Shown here in pieces: positions 33,635-43,640 of a stretch of 64,000 bases of DNA. The stretch covers positions 716,737 through 780,736 of the forward strand of contig NZ_JAGHKP010000002.1 in NCBI RefSeq assembly GCF_017742215.1, read 5' to 3'. Both the position numbers and the translations under genes were made by a program. The notes beneath the pieces are model-generated. The model searched no databases. It saw only the letters and a list, made by a program, of their open reading frames with translations, and was not told where the DNA came from. Origin of the DNA: Chitinophaga chungangae. GTDB lineage: Bacteria; Bacteroidota; Bacteroidia; Chitinophagales; Chitinophagaceae. How positions within the stretch are numbered: the first letter of the stretch is position 1; each line of letters begins with the position of its first letter.

Positions 33635-34753
33635 TTGTTGAAATTTTTACGACTATTTACAAAAGGGTTCTTCCTGACCGTGAACATCGTGGTTGTTCTG
33701 TTTTTCCTCCTTGCTTGCCTGGTGCCCTTCATTTCGCCGGTGAGGTTCTGGCCGATCAGTTTCATCACCCTCGGTTTTCCTTTCCTGCTCGGCGCATTGC
33801 TGCTGTTCATGGTCTTCTGGCTCATCTTCCACCCCAAATACGCGCTGATCCCTATTATCGCGCTGCTGGTCGGCTGGAAGTCCGTTTCCGCTTTTATTTC
33901 CCTGCGCTGGCCTTCCGATTGGGAAAGCACCCGCAAGCCCGAAGGCACTTTTAATGTGATGAGCTACAACGTGGCGCTGTTTGGCCTGTACGCGAAAAAA
34001 GACAGCAAACCCGTGCGGGAAGGCATTTTTAAGCTGATCAAACAACATCAGCCGGACGTGCTTTGCCTGCAGGATTTTTATACTTCCGAAAAAAGCGGGG
34101 ATTTTAATAACCGCGAAGACATCAGCAGCCTGCTGGACATGCCGCACCGCTTTTTTTCCAGCGACTTCAACCGCGGCGGCAGCCAGCACTGGGGCACGAT
34201 TATTTTTTCCCGGTACCGCATTCTGAAGGCGGACAAAGTGAAATTGTCTCCCGGCCCGCTGGGCGAAAGCCTCATTTTTGCGGACGTATTGAAAGAAAAA
34301 GACACGCTTCGCATCGTGAACATGCACCTGGAATCGTACCGTTTCAACGCGCAGGATTATCAAAGCATCGAAAAGGTGCGGAAACGGGAAGATACCGGGC
34401 TGGTGGCCGCCAAAGGCATCATCTACAAAATGCGCGACGCGTACATCCGCCGCAGCCGCCAGGCCAATATCGTAGCGGATTTCATCAAAACCAGCCCGCA
34501 CCCGGTGATCGTTTGCGGCGACTTTAACGATACGCCCGCTTCTTACACTTATTTTACCGTAAAAGGAAACCTGCAGGACGCGTTCCTCAAAAAAGGCAGC
34601 GGCATCGGGCGCACTTTTTCCGGTATTTCGCCCACACTGCGGATAGATTACATTTTTGCAGACAAAGCCTTTACGGTAAACGGTTTCAACACCATCCACT
34701 CCCGCCTCAGCGACCACTACCCCGTGATCGCAAACCTGCAGCTGAAGCGCTGA
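33635..34753 (+). CDS. membrane-anchored endonuclease/exonuclease/phosphatase family protein
   Basis: A 372-aa paralogue of the preceding gene with the same plan: three hydrophobic segments in residues 5-85 and an EEP domain. Motifs are VMSYNVALFG, CLQDFYTSE, VCGDFNDTPASYTYFTV, LRIDYIFADKAF and LSDHYPVIANL, so the terminal catalytic Asp-His is intact here. Note Asp in CLQDFY where the family usually has Glu. A TTG at 33635 or 33638 is the likeliest start because the first membrane helix follows at once; no ATG fits. Spacing to the upstream gene is 112 nt. Confidence 0.8.
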   Translation: MLKFLRLFTKGFFLTVNIVVVLFFLLACLVPFISPVRFWPISFITLGFPFLLGALLLFMVFWLIFHPKYALIPIIALLVGWKSVSAFISLRWPSDWESTRKPEGTFNVMSYNVALFGLYAKKDSKPVREGIFKLIKQHQPDVLCLQDFYTSEKSGDFNNREDISSLLDMPHRFFSSDFNRGGSQHWGTIIFSRYRILKADKVKLSPGPLGESLIFADVLKEKDTLRIVNMHLESYRFNAQDYQSIEKVRKREDTGLVAAKGIIYKMRDAYIRRSRQANIVADFIKTSPHPVIVCGDFNDTPASYTYFTVKGNLQDAFLKKGSGIGRTFSGISPTLRIDYIFADKAFTVNGFNTIHSRLSDHYPVIANLQLKR

Positions 34754-34845
34754 CGAGCGCCATTCGTAATTTGTGGGCTCCTTTTGGCTAAAAAATTCGA
34801 AATTAGGGTGATAAAATCCGAAATTCGCCGATCGAATCAATTGAT

Positions 34846-36342
34846 ATGTCAGAACAACTAAAACTACACAATACCCTAAGCCGACAAAAAGAAGTTTTCA
34901 CTCCGTTATATCCCGGTCATGTGGGCATGTACGTATGCGGCCCCACCGTGTCCGGCGAATCGCACCTGGGCCATGCACGGCCGTTCATCACGTTCGACGT
35001 GCTGTTCCGCTACCTGCTGCATCTCGGTTATAAAGTGCGTTATGTGCGCAACATTACCGATGCGGGGCATTTCGAGGAAGAAGGCCGCGCGGCGGAAGAC
35101 AAGATCGCCAAAGGCGCGCTGCTCGAAAAACTGGAACCGATGGAACTGGTGCAGAAATACACCAATCTTTACCATTGGGCCATGGAACAGTTCAACACGC
35201 TCAAGCCCAGCATCGAGCCTACGGCTACCGGCCACATCGTGGAGCAGATCGAAATGATCAAAAAGATCATGGCAGACGGTTATGCTTACGAAGCCAACGG
35301 TTCCGTGTATTTCGACGTGAAAAAATATTCGGAGAACCATCACTACGGCATCCTCAGCGGCCGCGTGATAGAAGACCAGCTGGAAACCACGCGCGAGCTG
35401 GACAACCAGGACGAAAAGAAAAACAAGGTCGATTTTGCGCTGTGGAAAAAAGCGCCCGCCGAACATCTCATGCGCTGGCCCAGCCCATGGGGCGAAGGTT
35501 TCCCGGGATGGCACATCGAGTGCTCCGCCATGAGCAGCAAATATCTCGGCAAACAGTTCGACATTCACGGCGGCGGCATGGACCTCCAGTTCCCCCACCA
35601 CGAATGCGAGATCGCGCAGAGCGAAGTAGCGCACGGTGAATTGATGGCCCGTTACTGGGTGCATAACAACATGATCACCATCAACGGGAAAAAAATGGGC
35701 AAAAGCTATGGCAACGTGATCCGCCTGACGGAACTGTTCGCCGGCACGCATCCCTTGCTGGAAAGGGGTTACAGCCCCATGACCATCCGTTTCTTCATTC
35801 TCCAGACCCATTACCGCAGCACGCTCGACTTCTCCAACGAAGCCCTGCAGGCCGCGGAAAAAGGTCTTGCCCGCCTCTGGTACGCCTACGAAGTGCTGCA
35901 AAAGCTCAGCTATGTGAGCAACGGCGCCGCCGTTAACGAAGAGCTGGACAAACAGGTGCAGGAATGGTGCCGCGATTGCGCCGTTGCCATGAACGACGAC
36001 CTCAGCACCGCCAAAGTGCTGGCCAATCTCTTTGAACTGTCTCCTGTGATCAACTCCCTTCGCGGCGGCCAGATCAAAATGCACGAGATCAGCCAGAATA
36101 CATTCGACCTGCTAAAGATCACCTGGCAAACCTACATGATCGACATCCTGGGCCTGCAGCCAGAAAAACCCGAAGACAGCAACAAGCTGGACGGCGTGCT
36201 GCAGCTGCTGATCGAGATCCGCAAGGAAGCCAAAGGCAAAAAAGATTACGCCACTTCAGATAAAATACGGAACCAGCTGCTGTCTATCGGTATCCAGCTG
36301 AAAGACGAAAAAGACGGGACCGTTACATACGCCATCGAATAA
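34846..36342 (+). CDS. cysS: cysteinyl-tRNA synthetase
   Basis: A 498-aa class I aminoacyl-tRNA synthetase. Signatures are [19 protein letters not shown] (zinc-ligand Cys and HIGH-type HLGH), the zinc ligands around ECSAM and [21 protein letters not shown], and KKMGKSYGN (KMSKS-type). The C-terminal tRNA-binding helices are present ([14 protein letters not shown]). The next gene begins inside its stop codon (TAATG), showing coupling. Confidence 0.96.
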   Translation: MSEQLKLHNTLSRQKEVFTPLYPGHVGMYVCGPTVSGESHLGHARPFITFDVLFRYLLHLGYKVRYVRNITDAGHFEEEGRAAEDKIAKGALLEKLEPMELVQKYTNLYHWAMEQFNTLKPSIEPTATGHIVEQIEMIKKIMADGYAYEANGSVYFDVKKYSENHHYGILSGRVIEDQLETTRELDNQDEKKNKVDFALWKKAPAEHLMRWPSPWGEGFPGWHIECSAMSSKYLGKQFDIHGGGMDLQFPHHECEIAQSEVAHGELMARYWVHNNMITINGKKMGKSYGNVIRLTELFAGTHPLLERGYSPMTIRFFILQTHYRSTLDFSNEALQAAEKGLARLWYAYEVLQKLSYVSNGAAVNEELDKQVQEWCRDCAVAMNDDLSTAKVLANLFELSPVINSLRGGQIKMHEISQNTFDLLKITWQTYMIDILGLQPEKPEDSNKLDGVLQLLIEIRKEAKGKKDYATSDKIRNQLLSIGIQLKDEKDGTVTYAIE

Positions 36343-37304
36343 TGCGGAAATACCTTCTTTGGGCAGCCGTTGCGCTTGCAGCCTGCAACAGCGGAAGCAA
36401 ACAGCCAACGGCGGCCGATTCTGCCGATATTAAAAAACCGTTCGCCGCCGTACCCGTGTTTTCGGCGGACAGCGCCTATGCGTCCATCGAAAAACAGGTA
36501 AGCTTCGGGCCGCGTATTCCCGGCGCCAAAGCGCAGCAGGCCTGTGCGGAATGGCTTATCGCCCGCCTGCGCACGTTGGCGGATACGGTGTACGTGCAGC
36601 GCGTGAACGTTAATTCCGAAGGAAAAAATCTTCCCTGCATCAATATCATCGCCGCCTTCAACCCTTCTGTGAAAAGGCGCGTGCTGCTGCTGACCCATTG
36701 GGACACGCGGCCCGTTGCCGATAAAGACGCCGCCAATGCGAAACAATCCTTCGACGGGGCAGACGATGGCGGCAGCGGCACCGCCGTGCTGCTGGAAGTG
36801 GCGCGTCATCTCAAAACCCAAAAACCCGGCTACGGCATCGACCTGCTTTTTACCGACGCGGAAGATTATGGAAACGATTATTGCCTTGGCACCCAATACT
36901 GGGCCCGCACGCCGCATGTGCCGGGCTACACGGCCGCTTATGGCATTTTGCTCGACATGGTCGGCGCGCGTAACGCGCGTTTTTATATGGAAGGCACTTC
37001 GCAGCAGTTCGCCGGCGCACAGATGAAAATGTTCTGGGACGTGGCGCACAAAACCGGCTCGTCTGAATATTTCCGCTACGAAACGCCTTCCAACGGGCCG
37101 TTTTTTATCGAAGACGATCATACTTATGTGAACGATCTGCTGAAAATACCTACGTTCGACATCATCGCCACGCGCCCCACCGGCGAATTGATGGCGCATC
37201 ATCATACCACCGCCGACAACATTTCAGTAATAGACCGGCAAACGCTTGCCGCCGTGGGCCAGCCCCTGCTTGCGCTCTTGTACGGAGAACCTTTTAAATA
37301 CTGA
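36342..37304 (+). CDS. M28-family glutaminyl-peptide cyclotransferase-like lipoprotein
   Basis: A 320-aa lipoprotein (signal ending ALAACNSG) with the M28/glutaminyl-cyclase zinc fold. Key segments are VSFGPRIPGAKAQ, LLTHWDTRPVADKD, a zinc-binding GADDGGSGTA, LFTDAEDYGNDYCLGTQYWA and HHHTTADNISVI. The HWDTRP and DAEDYG wording is that of bacterial type-II-fold glutaminyl cyclases in Bacteroidota, which cyclise N-terminal Gln exposed by signal peptidase. An aminopeptidase activity is the alternative. The ATG overlaps the cysS stop by one base. Confidence 0.82.
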   Translation: MRKYLLWAAVALAACNSGSKQPTAADSADIKKPFAAVPVFSADSAYASIEKQVSFGPRIPGAKAQQACAEWLIARLRTLADTVYVQRVNVNSEGKNLPCINIIAAFNPSVKRRVLLLTHWDTRPVADKDAANAKQSFDGADDGGSGTAVLLEVARHLKTQKPGYGIDLLFTDAEDYGNDYCLGTQYWARTPHVPGYTAAYGILLDMVGARNARFYMEGTSQQFAGAQMKMFWDVAHKTGSSEYFRYETPSNGPFFIEDDHTYVNDLLKIPTFDIIATRPTGELMAHHHTTADNISVIDRQTLAAVGQPLLALLYGEPFKY

Positions 37305-37306
37305 TT

Positions 37307-37915
37307 ATGACGCATCATGATGTTTATATCGCCCATCTCAGTAAAGACAAAAAACTCAGGAACATCATCGCTTCGCCGCTGAGCGAGCTGCCCGTCAAAA
37401 AAAACATCGCGCTAAAGCTGATCGGTTCCATCATGAGCCAGCAGCTGTCTGTAAAAGTGGCGGAAGTGATCTACAAACGTTTTCTCCAGCTGTATGGCGG
37501 CAAAGAGCCGGGCGCGCAGCAGATCCTGGACACGCCGCCCGAAACCCTGCGCGCCATTGGTCTTTCCAATGCGAAAGTGAGTTATGTGCACAATGTTGCG
37601 CGGTTCGTAGTGGAAGAAAAACTGACCGATGCGAAACTCCGCAAAATGGAAGACGCGGACATACTGGCTTATCTCACGCAGATCAAAGGCGTGGGCCGCT
37701 GGACGGTGGAAATGCTGCTGATGTTTTATCTCGGCCGGGAAGACGTGTTCGCCATGGACGATCTCGGGCTGCAGCAGGCCATGAATAAACTTTACAAACT
37801 CGACCCCAGCGATAAAAAAGCTTACCGCGAAAAGCTGCAAACTCTCTCCGGGCGCTGGGCGCCTTACCGAACGCACGCCTGCCGTTACCTCTGGATGTGG
37901 AAAGACACAAAATAA
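37307..37915 (+). CDS. DNA-3-methyladenine glycosylase 2-like protein
   Basis: A 202-aa HhH-GPD base-excision glycosylase of the AlkA type, lacking AlkA's N-terminal beta domain. The helix-hairpin-helix is LTQIKGVGRWTVEMLLMF and the catalytic aspartate lies in FAMDDLGLQQA; SIMSQQLSVKVAEVI is the conserved helical start. It should excise alkylated purines. Its start is 2 nt after the M28 gene stop, so it belongs to the cysS-M28-alkA transcript. Confidence 0.9.
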   Translation: MTHHDVYIAHLSKDKKLRNIIASPLSELPVKKNIALKLIGSIMSQQLSVKVAEVIYKRFLQLYGGKEPGAQQILDTPPETLRAIGLSNAKVSYVHNVARFVVEEKLTDAKLRKMEDADILAYLTQIKGVGRWTVEMLLMFYLGREDVFAMDDLGLQQAMNKLYKLDPSDKKAYREKLQTLSGRWAPYRTHACRYLWMWKDTK

Positions 37916-37921
37916 CCGGAG

Positions 37922-38566
37922 TTACTCGATGGTGTAGCTTTTCAGGCGTGTCGTATCCTCGAACCGGTCTACCTGGATAAGCCCCACTCCTTTTGCATAA
38001 TAATTGACCATTAAAGTTTCCGGCGGCAACACCGGTGGAACGGACACTTCCATGCGCACGCCGATCACGTCGCTGAAAGTCTCTGCGAGCACGGTTTTGC
38101 TGGTTCCCTTCTGGATGATGGTGTAAGTGATGGTGATATTCACGTCACCGATAACGGGCAATGAAACGGGGATCAGTTCTTCCCAATGTTCGCCCAGGCG
38201 GAGATCGTCTTTCAGGTAAACCGTTTTGATAGGATCTGGTGGGGCGTCGGGGATGGCGGAAACGTCCAGCAGCTGTTCGTAATTGCCGCCACCGCAGCGG
38301 AACAGCGAATATTCGCCGGTGAAATCGTCTGTCAGTTTCCGGAACGGCTCGTTATTGTACGTCGTATCTCCTTCCACGCGCAGCGTGTATGCCAGCGTGT
38401 CGCCCGTAAGCACGTCCGCCATTTCGTAACTGAAAACCGAGCCTGTGCTGTAAGGGGCATAATCGCAGTAATTGGGCTTAAAAGGCTCTTCAAGGCTCGA
38501 TTCCTTTTTGCAGGCGGCCAGCAGCAGTATCGTAATGAACAGGGCAGCGAGGGGTCTCCTTTTCAT
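37922..38566 (-). CDS. hypothetical lipoprotein
   Basis: A 214-aa protein with a lipoprotein signal (ILLLAACKK, Cys at about 19). The mature part has regular beta-strand periodicity and a GSVFSYE segment typical of secreted beta-sandwich lipoproteins in this phylum, but no catalytic motif. It is convergent with the glycosylase gene (6 nt between stops). Function unknown. Confidence 0.7.
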   Translation of the reverse strand: MKRRPLAALFITILLLAACKKESSLEEPFKPNYCDYAPYSTGSVFSYEMADVLTGDTLAYTLRVEGDTTYNNEPFRKLTDDFTGEYSLFRCGGGNYEQLLDVSAIPDAPPDPIKTVYLKDDLRLGEHWEELIPVSLPVIGDVNITITYTIIQKGTSKTVLAETFSDVIGVRMEVSVPPVLPPETLMVNYYAKGVGLIQVDRFEDTTRLKSYTIE

Positions 38567-38730
38567 AACCGGCGGATTCTGTATCCTAAGTTACCGGTTA
38601 TTTTTTTAAAGAAAGGGGTACTTTATACGCTTTATTTAGAAAATATTTAAGCGTAAACTAGATAACTTGAGCGGGTCAATCTAAATCGAACGAAAAACCA
38701 TTTCTTAACCCAACACACACGCTCACAGTT

Positions 38731-41700
38731 ATGAAACCCATTCCACGTTTCAGCGCGGCCATAGTTATGGCCACGATCACCTGTTTTGCCGGAGGCATGC
38801 CCGCCTCAAAGGCACAAAACGTTACCCAGCAATCATCCGGAAAAAACATCACTGTAAAAGGCAGAGTAAGGGACGGTAAAAACGTTTCCCTTCCCGGCGT
38901 TACGGTAGTGGTGAAAGGCAATACCTCCAAAGGTGTGGCTACGGATGAAAAGGGAACGTTCACACTCTCCGACGTTGATCCGCAGGCCGTTCTGGTGCTG
39001 CAATTTATCGGGTACGAAACCCAGGAGTTCCCGCTGAACGGGCTTACAGCAGTGAACATCCTTTTGAAAGAGACAGAAAAACAGTTGGACGAGTACGTGG
39101 TGACCGGTTATGGCACCACGAAAAAAGTAACGAAAACCGGGTCCGTCAGCACGGTAAAAGGCTCCGAGATCAAACAGGCGCCTACCGTGAACGTATCCAA
39201 CGCCCTCGTAGGGCGCGTTTCCGGCCTCATGGCCATCAACAGCAGCGGCGAGCCGGGCTACGACGGCTCCCGCATCCTCATCCGCGGGCGAAGCACGTAC
39301 GGCAATTCGGACCCGCTGGTGGTGATAGACGGTATCCCGAGAGACGGCTACCAGCGCCTGAACCCGAACGATATCGAAAACATTTCCGTACTGAAAGACG
39401 CGTCAGCCGCCATTTTCGGCTCCCGCGCGGCCAACGGCGTTATTCTCATTACCACCAAACGCGGGAAAACCGGCAAACCTTTGCTGAGCTACAGCTTCAA
39501 CCAGGGTTTCACCCAACCTACCCGCATGCCCAAAATGGCCGATGCGCCCACTTACGCGCGCATCGTGAACGAGATCAACGTGGCCGCGGGCGACCAGCCG
39601 AGCTTCACGGAAGAAAAGATCCAGAAGTTCGCGGACGGTTCCGACCCCTGGCAATACCCGAACACCGATTGGGTAGACGAGGTGGTGAAACCGCTCAGCA
39701 GCCAGAACCGCCACGATCTCAGCCTGCGCGGCGGCTCAGACAAGTTCGTCTACTACGTGTCTCTCGGCACCCTGTTCCAGGACGGTATTTTCAAGAACAG
39801 CGCCACCAAGTACCGCCAGCACAACGCCCGCGTGAACCTGGACGCTAACGTGAACAAATACCTCACCATCAAACTCGACCTCGCCGGAAGGCTGGAAGAC
39901 CGTAACTTCCCGCCCCGCAGCGCCGGTTCCATTTTCCGCGCACTGCTCCGCGGAAGGCCCACCGAAGCCGCCCGCTGGCCCAACGGGCTGCCCGGGCCGG
40001 ACATTGAATATGGCGACAACCCCGTAGTGACGAGCACCAACGAGATCGGCTACCAGCGCGACCGCCTGTACGCCCTCAACAGCAATCTCGGCGTGGTGCT
40101 GTATATCCCGAAAGTGGAAGGGCTGTTCGTAGACGCGAACTTCGCGGTAGACCAGAGCTTCAATTTCAACAAACGGTTCATCAAACCCTGGACGCTGTAC
40201 ACTTTCCAGGGCTACGGCGCCGACGGCCAGCCGCAACTGGAATCGAGCCAGCGTGGCGTAAGCGCGCCGGAACTGGAAGAAAATTATGCGCAAACCGGCA
40301 GCATCACGATCAACGGAAAGATCAACTACATCAAAAGTTTCGGCAAACACAACACCTCCGCCATCTTCGCGATAGAGCGGAACCAGATGAAAAACGACAA
40401 TTTCTGGGCACGCCGCCGTTATTACATTTCCAGCGCGGTAGACCAGCTGTTTGCCGGCGCGAATGAAGAAAAAGACAATACCGGCCGCGGGTTCGATTAC
40501 GCGCGCCTCAATTATTTCGGCCGCTTGTCTTACAACTACGACGAAAAATACCTCTTCGATTTTAACTGGCGGTACGACGGCTCGCAGAATTTTCCACGCG
40601 ACAAACGTTTCGGTTTTTTCCCCGGTGTGTCTGCAGGATGGGTGCTTTCCCGCGAGAACTTCTGGAAATCGGCCATCGGCAGCACGGTGGATTATTTCAA
40701 GATCCGCGGTTCGTGGGGGCAGATGGGCAACGACCAGATCAATCCTTTCCAGTACATGAACACCTACGGCATTTCGGACGGCGGCGTGGTGTTCGGTGAA
40801 AAGCTCAACACCGGCATCAACTCGCTGCGCATCCCGAACCCGAACATCACCTGGGAAGTGTCTAACAACATGGACCTCGCCATCGAAGCTAAATTGTTCA
40901 ACGGCCTGATCGGCATCGAAGCGGAATATTTTTTCACCCGCCGTCACAGCATTCTTTCCCAGCGTTCCGCTTCCATTCCCATCTACACCGGTCTTACCCT
41001 TCCGGATGAGAACATCGGGAAAGTGCAGAACCAGGGCATCGACCTGCACCTGACGCACAAACGCACCGTACGCAAGTTTACTTACGAAGTAGTGGCGAAC
41101 ATTTCCACCGCCCGCAACAAGATCCTGTTCTGGGACGAAGTGCCCAACCAGCCGGAATGGCAGCAGTCCACCGGCCGGCAGATCGGCGCCAACCTGTATT
41201 ACGAGGCCATCGGCATTTTCCGCGACCAGCGCGCGGTAGACGATTACCCGCACATCGGCGGCGCCATTCCCGGCGACGTTATTTTCAAAGACGTGAACGG
41301 AGACGGCAAGATCGACGACCTCGACCGCGTGCGCGTGAACCGTTCGGAATACCCGATATGGAATTACGGTCTTACCCTCGGCGCAGACTACGCCAACTTC
41401 GATCTTACCATGCTGTGGCAGGGCGCAACCGGTGCAAGCCAGTACATCCGCACGGAATCCGGCCTGATCGGCAACTTCCCGATGAAGATCGCAGAAGACC
41501 GCTGGACGCCCTCCAACCCGGACGCTTCCATGCCACGGCCCTACGACCGCGACAAGGAATATTGGGTAAGCCGCCAGAATACTTTCTGGCTGTGGAATAC
41601 AGACTACCTGCGCCTCAAAACCGTGGAGCTGGGCTACACCCTCCCCGAAACCCTGCAAAAACGCATCGGGCTCGACGATCTCCGGTTGTACGTAAGCGGC

Positions 41701-41817
41701 CAGAACCTTATCACCTTCGATAAGGTGAAAATTTTCGACCCTGAATCGCCCACCGGCAGCGGACAATTTTACCCGCAAACAAGGATTTTTAATGTCGGCC
41801 TGAATGTCACCTTCTAA
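38731..41817 (+). CDS. SusC/RagA family TonB-linked outer membrane receptor
   Basis: A 1028-aa outer-membrane transporter. A signal peptide is followed by a carboxypeptidase-regulatory-like domain (about 42-115: VKGRVRDGKNVSLPGVTV, GTFTLSDVD, LLKETEKQLDEYVVTGYG). The plug domain comes next (SGLMAINSSGEPGYDGSRILIRG, DPLVVIDGIPRDGYQRLNPNDIENISVLKDASAAIFGSRAANGVILITTKRGK), then the beta barrel ending in NVGLNVTF. It works with the SusD-like partner 10 nt downstream to import oligosaccharides, peptides or similar; the ligand is not deducible. No glycoside hydrolase or regulator is adjacent. Confidence 0.96.
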   Translation: MKPIPRFSAAIVMATITCFAGGMPASKAQNVTQQSSGKNITVKGRVRDGKNVSLPGVTVVVKGNTSKGVATDEKGTFTLSDVDPQAVLVLQFIGYETQEFPLNGLTAVNILLKETEKQLDEYVVTGYGTTKKVTKTGSVSTVKGSEIKQAPTVNVSNALVGRVSGLMAINSSGEPGYDGSRILIRGRSTYGNSDPLVVIDGIPRDGYQRLNPNDIENISVLKDASAAIFGSRAANGVILITTKRGKTGKPLLSYSFNQGFTQPTRMPKMADAPTYARIVNEINVAAGDQPSFTEEKIQKFADGSDPWQYPNTDWVDEVVKPLSSQNRHDLSLRGGSDKFVYYVSLGTLFQDGIFKNSATKYRQHNARVNLDANVNKYLTIKLDLAGRLEDRNFPPRSAGSIFRALLRGRPTEAARWPNGLPGPDIEYGDNPVVTSTNEIGYQRDRLYALNSNLGVVLYIPKVEGLFVDANFAVDQSFNFNKRFIKPWTLYTFQGYGADGQPQLESSQRGVSAPELEENYAQTGSITINGKINYIKSFGKHNTSAIFAIERNQMKNDNFWARRRYYISSAVDQLFAGANEEKDNTGRGFDYARLNYFGRLSYNYDEKYLFDFNWRYDGSQNFPRDKRFGFFPGVSAGWVLSRENFWKSAIGSTVDYFKIRGSWGQMGNDQINPFQYMNTYGISDGGVVFGEKLNTGINSLRIPNPNITWEVSNNMDLAIEAKLFNGLIGIEAEYFFTRRHSILSQRSASIPIYTGLTLPDENIGKVQNQGIDLHLTHKRTVRKFTYEVVANISTARNKILFWDEVPNQPEWQQSTGRQIGANLYYEAIGIFRDQRAVDDYPHIGGAIPGDVIFKDVNGDGKIDDLDRVRVNRSEYPIWNYGLTLGADYANFDLTMLWQGATGASQYIRTESGLIGNFPMKIAEDRWTPSNPDASMPRPYDRDKEYWVSRQNTFWLWNTDYLRLKTVELGYTLPETLQKRIGLDDLRLYVSGQNLITFDKVKIFDPESPTGSGQFYPQTRIFNVGLNVTF

Positions 41818-41827
41818 AACATGCGTT

Positions 41828-43591
41828 ATGAAAAGAACCCTCACACTCCTCAGTTATAGCATTTTCACCTTCGCCCTGTTGCTTACAACGGCCTGCAATA
41901 AAGACTTCCTGGAGAAGCGGCCGTTGAACGAATACATGGAAGACGATGTGTGGAAAGACCCGAACATGATACAGGCGTATATCAACGACCTGTACCCGAA
42001 AATGCGGCATGGCTTTAATGAAGTTATGCTCAGCTCGATGACGGACGAAAGCCGTTTTATTCACAACTACGGCACCACTACGTCCGTAACGGAAGCCATG
42101 AGCCCTGAAGACCTTGGCGCATTGAACCTTTTCGGGGAATGGGAAAAACATTACCGGGCCATCCGCAACTGCAACATCTTTTTCGCGCAGGTAGACGATG
42201 CGCCTTTTAAAGACGAAACGTTGCGCACGCGTTTGAAAGGCGAAGCGCATTTCCTGCGCGCGTACTTTTTTCACATGCTCGTAAAATACTGGGGCGGCGT
42301 GCCGCTGATCACGCAGATCTTCCAGCTTACGGACGGCGAAGCGATGCTGGTGCCGCGCAACAGTTTTGAAGAATGCGTAAGCTTCATTGTTTCCGAATGC
42401 GACAAAGCTGCGGAACTGCTGCCTGAAGAGCACGACCGGGACAGCCAGGGGCGCGCCACGAAGTTCGCCGCCATGGCATTGAAATCGCGCATCCTGCTGT
42501 ATGCCGCCAGCGATCTTTTTAACCGGCCCGGCAATACGCGCCCCGAACTGGGTTATGTGGGCGGCGACCGGCAGGCACGCTGGAAAGCCGCACAGGACGC
42601 GGCGCTCGCGCTGATCCAGACGAACCGTTTTTCCATCTACGCGCCCACTTCTTCCGGCACGGACAACTACTCCCGCGTGTTCCTGGACAAAGACAACCCG
42701 GAGATCATTTACTGCAAATATTTCAACAAGCAGCTGTTGGGCACTTCGCACGACCTGTACAACGGCCCGAACGGTTACCACAACTGGGGCGGCAATGTGC
42801 CGCTGGAAAATTTCGTGGAAGGTTATCAAATGAAAGACGGCACGCCGTTTAACTGGAACAACCCTTCCATGGCCGCAAAGCCCTACGACAACCGTGATCC
42901 GCGTTTCTACGCCACCATTCTTTACAACGGCGTAAAGTGGAAAGAACGCCCGAGCGACGCTATCGGCCTCGACCCTGTGGGCGTGATACAAACCGGCAAA
43001 TATGAAAAACGGAACGCTTCCGGCGGCGTGGACGTGATCAACGGCCTGGATTCGCGCAGCGGCCCGATCGAGAACTGGAACGGTTCCTACACCGGGTATT
43101 ATCTCCGCAAGTTCATGGACATCAATCTCGACGCGCAGTTTTTCCGCGGCGATCAAACCTGGCCGTGGTTCCGTTATGCGGAGATCAAACTGAACTATGC
43201 GGAAGCCTCTATGGCATTGGGTCAGGACGGGCCCGCGCGCGACGCGATCAACGAAGTGCGCACGCGCTCAGGCATGCCCGCCATCGCCCCCACCGTTACC
43301 GGTGCGGCTTTGATGGAACAATACCGTTACGAGCGCAGGTACGAGCTGGCGTTTGAAGAACACCGTTATTTCGATGCACGCCGCTGGCTGATCGCCGAAA
43401 CCGTATTCAGCGGGCCCGCCAAAGCGATCGAAATTTACGGCAAGCTGAACCCCGACACGCTGCTGTATACTTACAAAGTATTAACAAGCGGCGTGCAGGA
43501 CCGGAAATTCACCAACAAACACTACCTGCTCCCGATCATGGCGACGGAAATACGCAGGAACAGCAAGATGACGCAAAACCCCAACTACTAA
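41828..43591 (+). CDS. SusD/RagB family nutrient-binding lipoprotein
   Basis: A 587-aa surface lipoprotein. The start at 41828 was chosen over an upstream in-frame ATG because it gives the signal peptide ending TTACNKD. The family pattern is clear: FLEKRPLNEYMEDDVW, RNCNIFFAQVDDAPF, KGEAHFLRAYFFHMLVKYWGGVPLI (TPR core), and the C-terminal region RYERRYELAFEEHRYFDARRW and YLLPIMATEIRRN. It caps the SusC barrel and binds its ligand. A terminator follows at 43602. Confidence 0.95.
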   Translation: MKRTLTLLSYSIFTFALLLTTACNKDFLEKRPLNEYMEDDVWKDPNMIQAYINDLYPKMRHGFNEVMLSSMTDESRFIHNYGTTTSVTEAMSPEDLGALNLFGEWEKHYRAIRNCNIFFAQVDDAPFKDETLRTRLKGEAHFLRAYFFHMLVKYWGGVPLITQIFQLTDGEAMLVPRNSFEECVSFIVSECDKAAELLPEEHDRDSQGRATKFAAMALKSRILLYAASDLFNRPGNTRPELGYVGGDRQARWKAAQDAALALIQTNRFSIYAPTSSGTDNYSRVFLDKDNPEIIYCKYFNKQLLGTSHDLYNGPNGYHNWGGNVPLENFVEGYQMKDGTPFNWNNPSMAAKPYDNRDPRFYATILYNGVKWKERPSDAIGLDPVGVIQTGKYEKRNASGGVDVINGLDSRSGPIENWNGSYTGYYLRKFMDINLDAQFFRGDQTWPWFRYAEIKLNYAEASMALGQDGPARDAINEVRTRSGMPAIAPTVTGAALMEQYRYERRYELAFEEHRYFDARRWLIAETVFSGPAKAIEIYGKLNPDTLLYTYKVLTSGVQDRKFTNKHYLLPIMATEIRRNSKMTQNPNY

Positions 43592-43601
43592 AACCCTCTC
43601 C

Positions 43602-43640
43602 AACGCTGCCTGTCCGCACCCCGGACGGGCAGCGTTATTG
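43602..43640 (+). terminator. terminator after susD
   Basis: AACGCTGCC and GGCAGCGTT arms, with inner GTCCG/CGGAC pairing (43602-43635), form a long GC hairpin followed by ATTGTAC. The T-run is weak. Confidence 0.55.

Noticed and set aside
39736-41844. 702-codon minus-strand open frame
   Set aside because: It is antisense to the SusC gene. Composition is Val/Ala/Phe-rich without domain order, and SusC is unmistakable.
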